This document shows, in pieces, positions 6,627 through 14,700 of a DNA stretch of 23,252 nucleotides. Position 1 is the first letter of the stretch, and every line of letters starts with the position of its first letter. The stretch is from DATKSG01 sp035531775. Its GTDB lineage: Bacteria; Actinomycetota; Acidimicrobiia; Acidimicrobiales; UBA8190. Both the position numbers and the translations under genes were made by a program. The notes beneath the pieces were generated by a model. It was given only the letters and a program-made list of their open reading frames with translations. It ran no database searches and was not told the DNA's origin. The stretch spans positions 1 through 23,252 of the forward strand of contig DATKSG010000082.1 of NCBI GenBank assembly GCA_035531775.1. The letters run 5' to 3'.

Positions 6627-7805
6627 TCAGCCCAGGCGCTCGATGATGGTGGCGTTGGCCATGCCGCCACCCTCGCACATGGTCTCGAGGCCCCAACGGC
6701 CCCCGGTGCGCTCGAGCTCGTTCAGCAAGGTGGTCATGAGCTTGGCCCCCGATGCGCCCAACGGATGTCCGAGGGCAATGGCGCCGCCGTTCACGTTCAC
6801 CTTGTCCATGTCGGGGTGCAGCTCCTTCTCCCACGACAACACCACCGAGGCGAACGCTTCGTTGATCTCGACCAGGTCGATGTCGTCGAGGGTCATCTTG
6901 GCCCGCTCGAGCACAGACTTGGTGGCCGGGATGGGGCCGGTGAGCATCGTCACCGGGTCCACACCGGCCAGGGCGAAGGCGTGGAAGCGGGCCCGGGGGG
7001 TGAGACCCAGGGCGGCCGCCCTCTCCTCGCTCATGATGAGCACGGCGGCGGCCCCGTCGCAGATCTGCGACGAGTTCCCGGCCGTGACCTTGCCGTCGGG
7101 CTTGAAGGCCGGCTTCAGGTTGCCGAGCACCTCGGCCGTGGTGTCGGGGCGGATGCCCTCGTCCACGGTAAGCATCTCGTCGGTGGGCTTGCCTTCGTCG
7201 TCGCGCACGGCCAGGGCCACGATCTCGCGCTCGAAGCGGCCCTCGGCGGCGGCGGTGGCGGCCAGGCGCTGGCTGCGGGCGCCGAACTCATCGAGGTCCT
7301 GGCGTGACAGCCCCCACTGGTCGGCGATCATCTCGGCCGAAATGCCCTGGGACACCAGCCCGCCCCGCTCGGCGTAGCGGCCCATGACGGTGGGGCCGAA
7401 GGGGAAGCCGAGGTCGCGCACCACCGAGGAGCCCATGGGCGTGTGGGTCATGTGCTCGATACCGGCGGCGATGACCACGTCGTAGGCCCCGGCCATGACC
7501 CCCTGGGCGGCGAAGTGCAGGGCCTGCTGGGAGGAACCGCACTGACGGTCCAAAGTGGTGGCCGGCACCGACTCGGGGAAGCCGGCGGCCAGCACGGCGT
7601 TGCGGCCGATGTTGAGCGCCTGCTCGCCCACCTGCATCACACAGCCCATGATCACGTCGTCTACCAGCGCCGGATCGAGGTCGTTGCGCTCGATGAGCGC
7701 CCGCAGCGGCTCGGCGGCCACGTCCACGGCGTGCCAGCCCCTGAGCTTGCCGTTGCGCCGGGCTCCGGGCGTGCGTACGGCGTCGACGATGACGGCGCTG
7801 TTCAT
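6627..7805 (-). CDS. Thiolase (acetyl-CoA C-acyltransferase)
   Basis: This 392-residue type II thiolase either condenses two acetyl-CoA or cleaves 3-ketoacyl-CoA in beta-oxidation. The catalytic residues are present: nucleophile C89 in DRQCGSSQQAL, the NEAF loop (315-318), H347 in GGAIALGHPLGASGA and C377 in CEGGGMANA. Length is standard for the family. The ATG at 7805 has a strong Shine-Dalgarno (GGAAGGAG, 6 bp upstream), unlike most neighbours. A perfect palindrome (7825-7838) lies in the leader, and a hotdog thioesterase is transcribed divergently, suggesting an acyl-CoA or aromatic-acid degradation role. Biosynthetic and degradative thiolases cannot be separated from sequence alone. Confidence 0.93.
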   Translation of the reverse strand: MNSAVIVDAVRTPGARRNGKLRGWHAVDVAAEPLRALIERNDLDPALVDDVIMGCVMQVGEQALNIGRNAVLAAGFPESVPATTLDRQCGSSQQALHFAAQGVMAGAYDVVIAAGIEHMTHTPMGSSVVRDLGFPFGPTVMGRYAERGGLVSQGISAEMIADQWGLSRQDLDEFGARSQRLAATAAAEGRFEREIVALAVRDDEGKPTDEMLTVDEGIRPDTTAEVLGNLKPAFKPDGKVTAGNSSQICDGAAAVLIMSEERAAALGLTPRARFHAFALAGVDPVTMLTGPIPATKSVLERAKMTLDDIDLVEINEAFASVVLSWEKELHPDMDKVNVNGGAIALGHPLGASGAKLMTTLLNELERTGGRWGLETMCEGGGMANATIIERLG

Positions 7806-7824
7806 GGTGGGCTCCTTCCGAAAC

Positions 7825-7838
7825 TGACCGATCGGTCA
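7825..7838. promoter_or_regulatory. 14-bp palindromic operator-like site between thiolase and thioesterase
   Basis: TGACCGATCGGTCA is a perfect palindrome 20 bp upstream of the thiolase ATG. Its length and its place between a candidate thiolase -10 box and the Shine-Dalgarno fit a TetR-family repressor site of the type controlling acyl-CoA degradation genes. No TetR gene lies in the window, so the regulator is unknown. Confidence 0.65.
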
Positions 7839-7852
7839 AGTGGTCGGCCCGA

Positions 7853-7858
7853 AGCGTA
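7853..7858 (-). promoter_or_regulatory. Candidate -10 box of the thiolase gene
   Basis: On the reverse strand TACGCT sits 15 bp upstream of the palindrome. A start site about 7 bp downstream would place the palindrome in the early transcribed region, where a repressor would block elongation or initiation. The -35 is not evident. Confidence 0.35.
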
Positions 7859-7880
7859 CCGGGACGTCGCACCCCGGCGC

Positions 7881-7886
7881 TACCGT
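7881..7886 (+). promoter_or_regulatory. TANNNT -10 box of the thioesterase gene
   Basis: TACCGT ends 7 bp before the GTG at 7894, with no Shine-Dalgarno; this is the textbook spacing for a leaderless actinobacterial transcript. Confidence 0.5.
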
Positions 7887-7893
7887 GGCCACC

Positions 7894-8340
7894 GTGACCG
7901 GACGCATCAAGGACATGGACCGCTGGCTGGGCGACGGGGGTATGGCGGTGATCGGCCTGGTCGGGGCGTCGCTCGACGACTACGGCGTGGACGGGGAAGA
8001 CCTCGGCTGGGTGGCCGGGGCCTGGACTCCCACCGAGCTGGCCTGCAACCCCCACGGCACGGCCCAGGCCGGCATCCACTCCCTCGTCCTCGACGCCTGC
8101 ATGAACTTCGCCATCAACGCCGCCCTGGCCGGGCGCGACCGCACCCGGGGCACCTTGGAGATGAAGACCGAGACCATGCGGGCCGCCGCCAAGGGGACCC
8201 CGTACCGCCTCCGCGGCGAGGTGGTGCGCATGGCCCGGCAGGTGGCCTTCGCCGAAGCCACCGTGCGCGACGGTGACGACCGGCTGGTGAGCCGGGCCAC
8301 CGGCACCTTCATGTTGCACCGCCACTCCTCGGACGCCTGA
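7894..8340 (+). CDS. Hotdog-fold thioesterase (PaaI-like)
   Basis: The product has 148 residues from GTG 7894. The pattern NPHGTAQAGIHSLVLDACMN matches the catalytic helix of PaaI-type acyl-CoA thioesterases (HGG..LLDxAMxxA), although the usual second Gly of HGG is Thr. The C-terminal strands (YRLRGEVVRMARQVAFAEAT, LVSRATGTFML) are typical. Such enzymes hydrolyse dead-end aryl- or acyl-CoA esters, and the divergent thiolase fits that context. The frame is open back to 7840, but GTG 7894 with its TACCGT box is the better start. The fold is fairly sure; the substrate is not. Confidence 0.82.
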   Translation: MTGRIKDMDRWLGDGGMAVIGLVGASLDDYGVDGEDLGWVAGAWTPTELACNPHGTAQAGIHSLVLDACMNFAINAALAGRDRTRGTLEMKTETMRAAAKGTPYRLRGEVVRMARQVAFAEATVRDGDDRLVSRATGTFMLHRHSSDA

Positions 8341-8403
8341 AGCGGCTCCCCTCCACCCCGCCCGGCGTCCGCCGCGCCGGCTCAAGCCCTGGGGCAGGTC
8401 GCC

Positions 8404-9168
8404 ATGCCCGCTGTCCTCTCCGACGCCCGCCTCGGTCGAGCCACGCCCGCCGCCGGCCCCGGGGTCTGCCGCCTGTGCCATGGCCCGGCCTTGCCTGGAC
8501 ACCGGTGGTGCTGGTGCTGCCGGCGGGTGACCGAAGCCCTCGGTTCGCACCCGGCGTGGGCCCCGGCCGTGGTCCCGGTGGCGCTGTGCCGGCCCGGCGA
8601 CACCCTGCACTCGGCCCTGCGTCGCTACAAGGACGCCCCGGCCGTCGCCGCCCGAGCCCACTACGCCGGGCTGCTCGGACGCCGCCTCGACGCCTTCGTC
8701 CGGGCCCATGGGCGCTGTGTGGCGGCGCACGGGCCGTGGGACACCCTGGCCGTGGTGCCGTCCTCGAGCCGCGTCGGCCGGCATGGGCGCTACGGCGCCT
8801 GGCCCGTCGAGGCCTTGGTGGCACGGGCCGGGTCGTTGCGAGGCCAGGCGCTGCTGTCGATGGAGCGCGGCCCGGGGTCGGCCTGTCACCTGGCTCCGGC
8901 GCCCGATGCCTTCGTGGCCAGCGGCGATGTTGCCGGCCGCCGGGTGCTCGTGGTGGAGGACACCTGGGTCACCGGGGCCCGCGCCATGAGCGCCGTGACC
9001 GCCCTTCGTACTGCCGGGGCCGAGGTGATGGCCGTGCTGGTGCTGGGCCGCTGCGTGGACCCTTCGGCCTCGGCGCGCCACGCGCATTGGTGGTCGGCTC
9101 ACGACATGGGCGACGAACGACGGTGTTGCCTCGAGCCCCACGCGCCCGGCGCGCCCGTCGAAAGGTAG
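8404..9168 (+). CDS. ComF-like phosphoribosyltransferase-fold protein
   Basis: This 254-residue protein has a Cys cluster near the N-terminus (C22, C25, C36, C38, C39; pattern CRLCHGP then WCWCC) resembling the zinc ribbon of ComF proteins. A type I PRTase fold follows, with the PRPP-binding loop VLVVEDTWVTGARA (181-194). In other bacteria ComF supports DNA uptake, but many actinobacterial members have no competence context. No competence gene is nearby; the preceding gene ends 63 bp upstream and an LLM oxidoreductase begins 9 bp downstream. The start ATG 8404 has a weak GGGGCAGG upstream. The region around P119-S-S-S-R123 resembles the PRTase flexible/amido loop. Biochemical role unknown. 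Confidence 0.75.
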   Translation: MPAVLSDARLGRATPAAGPGVCRLCHGPALPGHRWCWCCRRVTEALGSHPAWAPAVVPVALCRPGDTLHSALRRYKDAPAVAARAHYAGLLGRRLDAFVRAHGRCVAAHGPWDTLAVVPSSSRVGRHGRYGAWPVEALVARAGSLRGQALLSMERGPGSACHLAPAPDAFVASGDVAGRRVLVVEDTWVTGARAMSAVTALRTAGAEVMAVLVLGRCVDPSASARHAHWWSAHDMGDERRCCLEPHAPGAPVER

Positions 9169-9171
9169 CGT
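9166..9171 (+). promoter_or_regulatory. TANNNT -10 box of the LLM oxidoreductase gene
   Basis: TAGCGT overlaps the stop codon (TAG) of the upstream ComF-like gene and ends 6 bp before GTG 9178. No Shine-Dalgarno is present, so a leaderless transcript initiating at the start codon is likely. Confidence 0.5.
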
Positions 9172-9177
9172 CGGCCC

Positions 9178-10032
9178 GTGCGATTCGGCGTGGCCCTCGG
9201 CCGCATGCATCCGTCGATGTTCACCGACGCCGTGGAGGCGGCCGACGCCCTGGGCTTCGAGTCGGTGTGGTTCCCCGAGCACCTGGTACTGCCGGTCTCC
9301 ATGGACGGGTCGCCCTTCGCCGGCGCCGAGCACCCACCCATCCCTCCGTCCACGCCGGTGTTCGACGTGTTCGTCTACCTGTCCTTCCTCGCGGCGCGCA
9401 CTAGGCGCGTCCGGCTCGGTACCCACGTCTACAACATGGCCCTGCGACATCCCTTTGTGGCCGCCCGCGCCGTGGCGACGCTGGACGTCCTGTCCGAAGG
9501 CCGCGTCGAGCTCGGTGTCGGCGCCGGCTGGCTCAGAGCCGAGTGGGATGCGGTGGGCCTCGATTTCGACAGCCGCGGGGCCCGGCTCGACGAAGCGCTC
9601 GAGGTGTGTGTGGCCCTGTGGCGCGACGAGCAGGTGGCTTATGACGGTGCGTTCTTCTCCTTCGGGGACGTCATGTTCGAGCCCAAGCCGCATCAACGAC
9701 CGCACCCTCCCATCAGCATCGGCGGTGAGAGCGCCGTAGCGCTCCGGCGGGCCGCCCGTTACGACGGGTGGATCGGCCTCAACCACACACCGGAATCGGT
9801 GCGCCGGCCGGTGGAGCGACTCCGGGCGCTGCGGGCCGAGCGGACCGAGCAGGCCGCGATCGTTGGCCAGAGCAATCACTTCACCGTGACGGTCGGGGCC
9901 TCGGTGGGGGACGACAGCGACATCGAAGCGTTCGCCGCTGCCGGGGTGGACCGGCTCATCGTGAGCCCGTGGGCCCGGACCCGTGACGTGCCGGCTGCGC
10001 TCGAGGAGTTCACCCGCCGTCTCCTCCCCTGA
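9178..10032 (+). CDS. LLM-class (luciferase-like) F420/flavin-dependent oxidoreductase
   Basis: The product is a 284-residue TIM-barrel oxidoreductase of the bacterial-luciferase superfamily. Family hallmarks seen are an N-terminal strand and helix (RFGVALG then DAVEAADALGFESVWFPEH), TRRVRLGTHV, the RHPFVAARAVATLDVLSEGR segment, GVGAGWLRAEWDAVG and PPISIGGESAVALRRAARYD. In actinobacteria most members of this shape use coenzyme F420, as in TIGR03619-like groups, but FMN use cannot be excluded. The substrate is unknown. GTG 9178 is chosen because the upstream TAGCGT box fits and the first beta strand starts at residue 2. The gene is 9 bp downstream of the ComF-like gene yet appears to have its own promoter. 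Confidence 0.87.
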   Translation: MRFGVALGRMHPSMFTDAVEAADALGFESVWFPEHLVLPVSMDGSPFAGAEHPPIPPSTPVFDVFVYLSFLAARTRRVRLGTHVYNMALRHPFVAARAVATLDVLSEGRVELGVGAGWLRAEWDAVGLDFDSRGARLDEALEVCVALWRDEQVAYDGAFFSFGDVMFEPKPHQRPHPPISIGGESAVALRRAARYDGWIGLNHTPESVRRPVERLRALRAERTEQAAIVGQSNHFTVTVGASVGDDSDIEAFAAAGVDRLIVSPWARTRDVPAALEEFTRRLLP

Positions 10033-10033
10033 G

Positions 10034-10064
10034 GCGCCGGCGTCGCCCTTTCGTACCCCGGCGC
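10034..10064. terminator. Weak stem-loop after the LLM gene
   Basis: GCGCCGG (10034-10040) pairs with CCGGCGC (10058-10064) across a 17-base loop just after the stop codon. No T-tract follows. The remaining gap to 10180 holds no gene and no promoter I can name with confidence. Confidence 0.3.
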
Positions 10065-10180
10065 TCACCGAACCGTGAGATCGGTCCGGTCGCCTCGACT
10101 TTCCGGTGGTGAGTGTGGTTAGGTGACGCTGGGCGGATTCTGGAGCGGATTGCTCAGCCCTGGGCGGAGGGGACCAGAAC

Positions 10181-12421
10181 GTGCGCTTTCGCCGGCACAC
10201 ATGGATAACGACGCATCTGCGCGGCGGCGGAGCTGCCGCGGTCGTGGCGCTCGTGGTCTTGGCCGTGCCCGCCCTAGATGCCTCGCCTTCGTCGGGCCTC
10301 GGGACCAAAGTGGTCGTGTCGATCTCGCCGCCGGTCACCTACGTGATGGGATGGCCAGGTCATAGCGCCACCGTGTCGGCCACGGTCCGAAACGGCGCCA
10401 CACCGGTCCCTGATGTCCCCGTGTCGTGGTCGGCCACGGGCAACCTCGGCCTCAGCTCCTCCACCACCGTGACCGACGCCAACGGGGTGGCCACCGTCAC
10501 CGCGGTGGTGGCGTCGCAGGGGTGGGGTCGCCAGACCATTACGGCCTCGGCCGCCTCCAGCTCGGCCACCGGAGCCGTGGTCGAGTACGGCTGTCCTCAG
10601 GCCGTGTCGGTGGCGCTAGCCCATCCGTATCTGAGCTCCTCGGGCCCCATGACCACCGAGCTAACGGCCACCGTGGTGGACGGCTACAGCCCACCGGACC
10701 CCGTGCCCGGGCAGGTGCTGTCGGTGACGAGCTCGGGTGACGACACCGTGGGGCCGGTCACCGACAACGGTAACGGCACCTACGACGCCGCCGTCACCGG
10801 GTACGAGCCCGGCGCCCAGTCGCTCACGGTGTCGGTGGCTACCACCTGCCCGGCGTCCACCGGGTCGGCCGTGCTCACCGTGTACGGCCCGCCGGCGCGG
10901 ATCACGGTGGCGGCCAACCGCGCCAGCGTGCCGGCCACCGGCGCCGCGCAACCGGCTCCCACCATGGTGGACCTCGAGGATCCCAACGGCCAGCTGCCCG
11001 ATCCCTACGATCCCGAGCCACCCATCCCACAGGTGACCGCCACTGTCACCGACGCCCAGGGCGACGCCGTGCCCGGTGAGACCGTCAACTTTGTCGCCGA
11101 CGGCGGCGCTCGCTTCTCGGGTACCACCGATCACGCAGACGGCACCTACAGCGCCACCTTGGCCCCGACGTCCACCCCCGGGGTGGAGCACGTCACGGCC
11201 TTGGACATCCCCGCCCGCCTGGTTTCCAGCCCGACGGCGGTGACCGAGACCTTCGGCGCTCTGCACACGGCGGGCAGTCAGATCCTCGACGCCAACGGCG
11301 TCCCGGTGGTGCTACGCGGCGTCAACTTGTGGGCCTCGATCCCCAACCCCTATCTGGCCAATGAGTTCCTCCCGGGCTCGTTCTACGACGCGGCCGCCTA
11401 CAGCTGGGGGGCCAACGTGGTGCGCGCCCCGCTCGATCTCGACCAGTGGATGCATTCGTGTCCGACCGGCTACCCCGACGGCCACCCTGGTGGGACCTAC
11501 GACCGCAACTACCGCTTGGCCATCGAGGAGTACGTACGCGCCGCCACCGAGCGCGGCATGTACGTCATCCTCGGGCTGTTCAACACCCCTCGCTTCTCAT
11601 GTGACACCAACGGCAGCGGCTCCCAGATCATGGCTGAGCGCGATACCACCAACACCAAGGATGACGCTCCGTCCTTCTGGAAGAGTGTGGCCGGAGTGTT
11701 CAGATCCAACCCACTCGTGGGCTTCGAGCTCTACAACGAGCCGCACATCGCCGCCTCCGACATCCCGACCGGCTCGGGGGAGACCACCCAGTCGGTGTGG
11801 CTGAACGGCGGCAAGGTCGACGGCGACACCTGGAGTGCCGCCGGCATGCAGACCATGTACAACGCCGTGCGTTTGGCCGGAGCCACCAACCTGGTGTTCG
11901 TGGACGGGGTCAACTGGGCCTCCACCACTCCGCCGGCGCTGCTCAGTTCACCGGCCAGCACCACCTACGGCACCGACGCCGCCGCTTTCAACATCGTCTA
12001 CGCCGTCCACGCCTACACGTGCCCGAATCCGAACACCGGCGCCGGCGCCTCGAACCCCTACGGCTGCGCCGGCGGGATCACCCCGCCCAACCCCGGCGAC
12101 TCGTGCCCCACGGGGCCGAATCTGCCGGCATGGGACGACCCCGGTGCGCTGCTCGAGCCCTGGGTGGCCTGGCGCGACGCCAACGACGTGCCGGTCATGG
12201 AGACCGAATTCGGCTGGCCCGGCCACAGCAACCCGGTGGACTCGTGCTTCGACCGGCAGACCGTCGCCTTCGACGAGGCCAACGGCCTGCCGTGGGCCGC
12301 CTTCTCCTGGACCAGCTTCATCACGCCCTGGAGCCTGGCCACCTCGTCTACCTACCAGCCCACCGTGTCGGGCGTGGCGGTCGAGCAGGGCCTGGCCGCC
12401 AACGCCGGCCAGTCGTACTGA
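10181..12421 (+). CDS. Secreted glycoside hydrolase family 5 (cellulase-like) with Ig-like domains
   Basis: The product has 746 residues. An N-terminal signal peptide (basic start, hydrophobic AAAVVALVVLAVPAL, likely cleavage near DA-SPS) exports it. Residues about 40-130 and 245-360 look like bacterial Ig-like (Big_1) domains, with ATVRNGATPVPDVPVSW and TVTDAQGDAVPGETVNF strands; a third Ig-like stretch lies between. A Pro/Asp-rich insert at about 270-283 interrupts the last one. The GH5 barrel covers about 363-740, opening QILDANGVPVVLRGVN. Proposed acid/base is E520 in LYNEPH and nucleophile E676 in METEFGWP. It probably cuts beta-glucans; the exact substrate is not deducible. GTG 10181 has GGAGGGGA about 8 bp upstream. 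No carbohydrate-binding module or wall-anchor is seen. Confidence 0.88.
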   Translation: MRFRRHTWITTHLRGGGAAAVVALVVLAVPALDASPSSGLGTKVVVSISPPVTYVMGWPGHSATVSATVRNGATPVPDVPVSWSATGNLGLSSSTTVTDANGVATVTAVVASQGWGRQTITASAASSSATGAVVEYGCPQAVSVALAHPYLSSSGPMTTELTATVVDGYSPPDPVPGQVLSVTSSGDDTVGPVTDNGNGTYDAAVTGYEPGAQSLTVSVATTCPASTGSAVLTVYGPPARITVAANRASVPATGAAQPAPTMVDLEDPNGQLPDPYDPEPPIPQVTATVTDAQGDAVPGETVNFVADGGARFSGTTDHADGTYSATLAPTSTPGVEHVTALDIPARLVSSPTAVTETFGALHTAGSQILDANGVPVVLRGVNLWASIPNPYLANEFLPGSFYDAAAYSWGANVVRAPLDLDQWMHSCPTGYPDGHPGGTYDRNYRLAIEEYVRAATERGMYVILGLFNTPRFSCDTNGSGSQIMAERDTTNTKDDAPSFWKSVAGVFRSNPLVGFELYNEPHIAASDIPTGSGETTQSVWLNGGKVDGDTWSAAGMQTMYNAVRLAGATNLVFVDGVNWASTTPPALLSSPASTTYGTDAAAFNIVYAVHAYTCPNPNTGAGASNPYGCAGGITPPNPGDSCPTGPNLPAWDDPGALLEPWVAWRDANDVPVMETEFGWPGHSNPVDSCFDRQTVAFDEANGLPWAAFSWTSFITPWSLATSSTYQPTVSGVAVEQGLAANAGQSY

Positions 12422-12467
12422 GGGCGCTGGGCAGCCGGTTTGCCGAGGGCTTCCCGGCTCCCTGATA

Positions 12468-12482
12468 CTTGGTTGTACCAAG
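12468..12482. promoter_or_regulatory. 15-bp inverted repeat, likely MarR operator over the promoter
   Basis: CTTGGT-TGT-ACCAAG is a perfect 6-3-6 inverted repeat 40 bp upstream of the marR GTG. It overlaps GATACT (12464-12469), a good -10 candidate. Size and position fit an autoregulatory site for the MarR protein encoded just downstream. Confidence 0.6.
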
Positions 12483-12522
12483 CAGATGCCGCGCTCGACG
12501 CCGCCCGCCCCGGAGGCCCGCC

Positions 12523-13017
12523 GTGCCCACCAGCCCGTCCGCCTTCGTCCCCGAGGAGCTCTCCACGCCCGACGACGCCGTGGAGGTGTTCGAACGGGCG
12601 CTCACCGAAGTGGGCCGGGCCATGTTGCGCATGGGCGTGCCCCCCGAAGCCCTGGGCGAGGGTGAGCACGTGGATCGCAGCGGGTACTGGGCTCTGGTGC
12701 GCCTCGACGAAGCGCCGGGCCTGCTACGGCTCTCGGACCTCGCCTCCAGTTTGGAGCTCGACGTGTCCACCGTGAGCCGCCAGGTCCGCCAGCTGGTGGA
12801 CACCGGGCTCGTGACGCGCGAGCCGGACCCCGCCGACGGACGGGCGTGTCTGGTGGGTTTGAGCGACCGGGGGCGTTGCGTCCTGGAAGCCGTGCGCGCC
12901 GCCCGGCGCCAGGTGCTGCGCCAGACCCTGGCCCGCTGGGGCCCCTCGGAGCGGGCCGCGGTGGCGTCGGGTCTCACTCGCCTGGCCGTCGACCTGCAGG
13001 AGGCGATGGCGCGATGA
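12523..13017 (+). CDS. MarR-family transcriptional regulator
   Basis: This 164-residue winged-helix regulator has a DNA-binding region at about 68-115: LRLSDLASSLELDVSTVSRQ as the helix-turn-helix, then RQLVDTGLVTREPDPADGRA, the classic MarR recognition-helix/wing signature including the D-x-R-A wing motif. The flanking helices would form the dimer and ligand pocket. GTG 12523 is the start because CGGAGG lies 6 bp upstream; the frame is open further back but runs through the operator. The stop overlaps the exporter's start (ATGA), so both genes are translated from one mRNA. By analogy with EmrR/MarR systems it probably represses the operon until a drug or phenolic ligand binds. Confidence 0.92.
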   Translation: MPTSPSAFVPEELSTPDDAVEVFERALTEVGRAMLRMGVPPEALGEGEHVDRSGYWALVRLDEAPGLLRLSDLASSLELDVSTVSRQVRQLVDTGLVTREPDPADGRACLVGLSDRGRCVLEAVRAARRQVLRQTLARWGPSERAAVASGLTRLAVDLQEAMAR

Positions 13018-14642
13018 GGGACATCACCGACCAGTCGCCGCTCAGCCACCGCCAGGTGATGCTGGTGTTCAGCGGGCTCATGCTCGGCACCCTGCTGGCC
13101 GCCCTGGACCAGACCATCGTGGCCACGGCCCTGCCCACCATCGTGGCGTCGCTGCACGGCGAGGAGCACCTGTCGTGGGTGGTCTCGGCCTACCTACTGG
13201 CCTCGACCGTCACCACACCCCTCTACGGCAAGGTCTCGGACCTCCTCGGCCGCAAAGGCGTGTTCCAGTTCGCCATCGTGGTGTTCCTGATCGGGTCGAT
13301 GCTCTCGGGCCTGGCCCAGAACATGGACGAGCTCATCGCCTTCCGCGCCGTGCAGGGCCTCGGGGCCGGTGGGCTCATCGCCCTGGCCATGGCCATCGTG
13401 GGCGACATCGTCTCCCCTCGCGAGCGCGGCAAGTACCAGGGGTACTTCGGCGCCGTCTTCGCCGTGGCCAGCATCATGGGCCCCCTGGCCGGAGGGCTGT
13501 TCACCGAACACCTGAGCTGGCGCTGGGTGTTCTACATCAACATGCCCGTCGGCTTGGTGGCCCTGGTGGTGACCAGCATCGTCCTGCGCCTGCCGTTCCG
13601 GCGACAGCAGCACCGCATCGACTACCCCGGGTCGCTGCTGCTCGTGGGCGGGGTGAGCGCCCTGTTGCTCGTCACGGTGTGGGGGGGCTCGCAGTACGCG
13701 TGGAGCTCGCCCGTCATCGTCGGGCTCATCCTGGCCGGCGTGGCCCTGATGGCCTGCTTCGTGTGGTGGGAGCGGCGGGCCGAGGAACCGCTGCTGCCTC
13801 CGCGGTTGTTCCGCCTCGACATCTTCGACGTGTCGAGCGGCATCTCCTTCCTTCAGGCCATGGCCATGTTCGGCGCCGTGATCTACATCCCCTTCTACCT
13901 GCAGCTGGCCCATGGCGTGAGCCCCACCGTGTCGGGGCTGCTGCTCACCCCGCTCATGGGGGGCATGCTCGTCATGTCGATCGTGAGCGGGCGGCTGGTG
14001 AGCCGCACCGGCCACTACCGCGTCTTCCCGATCATCGGCACCGTGCTCATGGTCATCGGCATGGTGCTGCTCACCTTCCTCCACGCCCATACCTCCGAGC
14101 TCCAGATGAGCATCGACCTGGTGCTGCTCGGAGCGGGAATGGGCCTGGTGATGCAGAACACGGTGCTCGCCACCCAGAACGCCGTGGAGATGCGCGACAT
14201 GGGCACGGCCACCTCGGCGCTCACGTTCTTCCGCTCGCTCGGTGGGGTGTTCGGCACCGCCTTCTTCGGCGCCATCTTCATCAACCGCCTCAATGTGTGG
14301 CTGCCCCGGTTGCTGCCCCCCGGCCTGCGCGGCGCCGGGCACCTCCAGGTGAGCGCCAGCGGCTTCAACGTGTCGCCCCAGGTCATCCAGAAGCTCCCCC
14401 TCCCGGTGCGCGACGCCATCACCGGGGCGCTCGTGCACGCCATGGACACCGTCTTCTGGGTGGCGGTGCCCTTCTCGGTGCTCACCTTCGTCTTGGCCCT
14501 GCTCCTGCGCGAGATCCGCCTGCGTGACACCTCGGGTCTGTTCCCCGGCGTGGAGGAGGTGCTTCCCTCGGGCACAGCCGAGGGCGCCCTGGCCCTGGCG
14601 GCCGAGGCCGGGGCCCCGGCCGGGGTGGATCTGGGGGGATGA
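13014..14642 (+). CDS. DHA2-family (EmrB/QacA-type) MFS multidrug exporter
   Basis: This 542-residue protein has about 14 hydrophobic segments, matching the 14-TM drug:H+ antiporter-2 family. Diagnostic motifs are motif D1 (LDQTIVATALPTI, about residues 31-43), motif A (GKVSDLLGRKGVF, about 72-84), a motif-B-like RAVQGLGAGG and motif C-like GPLAGG in the fifth helix. Helices 7-8 (the two extra DHA2 segments) are visible in the LLLVGGVSALLLVTVWGG region. The C-terminal about 35 residues are cytoplasmic and Ala/Glu-rich. It overlaps the MarR gene by 4 bp (ATGA), implying coupled expression under MarR control. Likely substrates are hydrophobic drugs or toxic metabolites; none can be named. Confidence 0.93.
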   Translation: MRDITDQSPLSHRQVMLVFSGLMLGTLLAALDQTIVATALPTIVASLHGEEHLSWVVSAYLLASTVTTPLYGKVSDLLGRKGVFQFAIVVFLIGSMLSGLAQNMDELIAFRAVQGLGAGGLIALAMAIVGDIVSPRERGKYQGYFGAVFAVASIMGPLAGGLFTEHLSWRWVFYINMPVGLVALVVTSIVLRLPFRRQQHRIDYPGSLLLVGGVSALLLVTVWGGSQYAWSSPVIVGLILAGVALMACFVWWERRAEEPLLPPRLFRLDIFDVSSGISFLQAMAMFGAVIYIPFYLQLAHGVSPTVSGLLLTPLMGGMLVMSIVSGRLVSRTGHYRVFPIIGTVLMVIGMVLLTFLHAHTSELQMSIDLVLLGAGMGLVMQNTVLATQNAVEMRDMGTATSALTFFRSLGGVFGTAFFGAIFINRLNVWLPRLLPPGLRGAGHLQVSASGFNVSPQVIQKLPLPVRDAITGALVHAMDTVFWVAVPFSVLTFVLALLLREIRLRDTSGLFPGVEEVLPSGTAEGALALAAEAGAPAGVDLGG

Positions 14643-14700
14643 GCTCCAGGGCCGCTCGCAGCTGAGCGTGCCTGAGCGCCTTGGGCGACCGTTGTGGGTG

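Noticed and set aside
7288..10338. Minus-strand open frame of about 1000 codons
   Set aside because: It runs antisense through the thioesterase, ComF-like and LLM genes and in another frame of the thiolase; composition is low-complexity with no recognisable motif.
12469..12522. TTG start for the MarR gene further upstream
   Set aside because: The added codons run through the inverted-repeat operator and are Arg/Pro-rich; GTG 12523 has a well-spaced Shine-Dalgarno.
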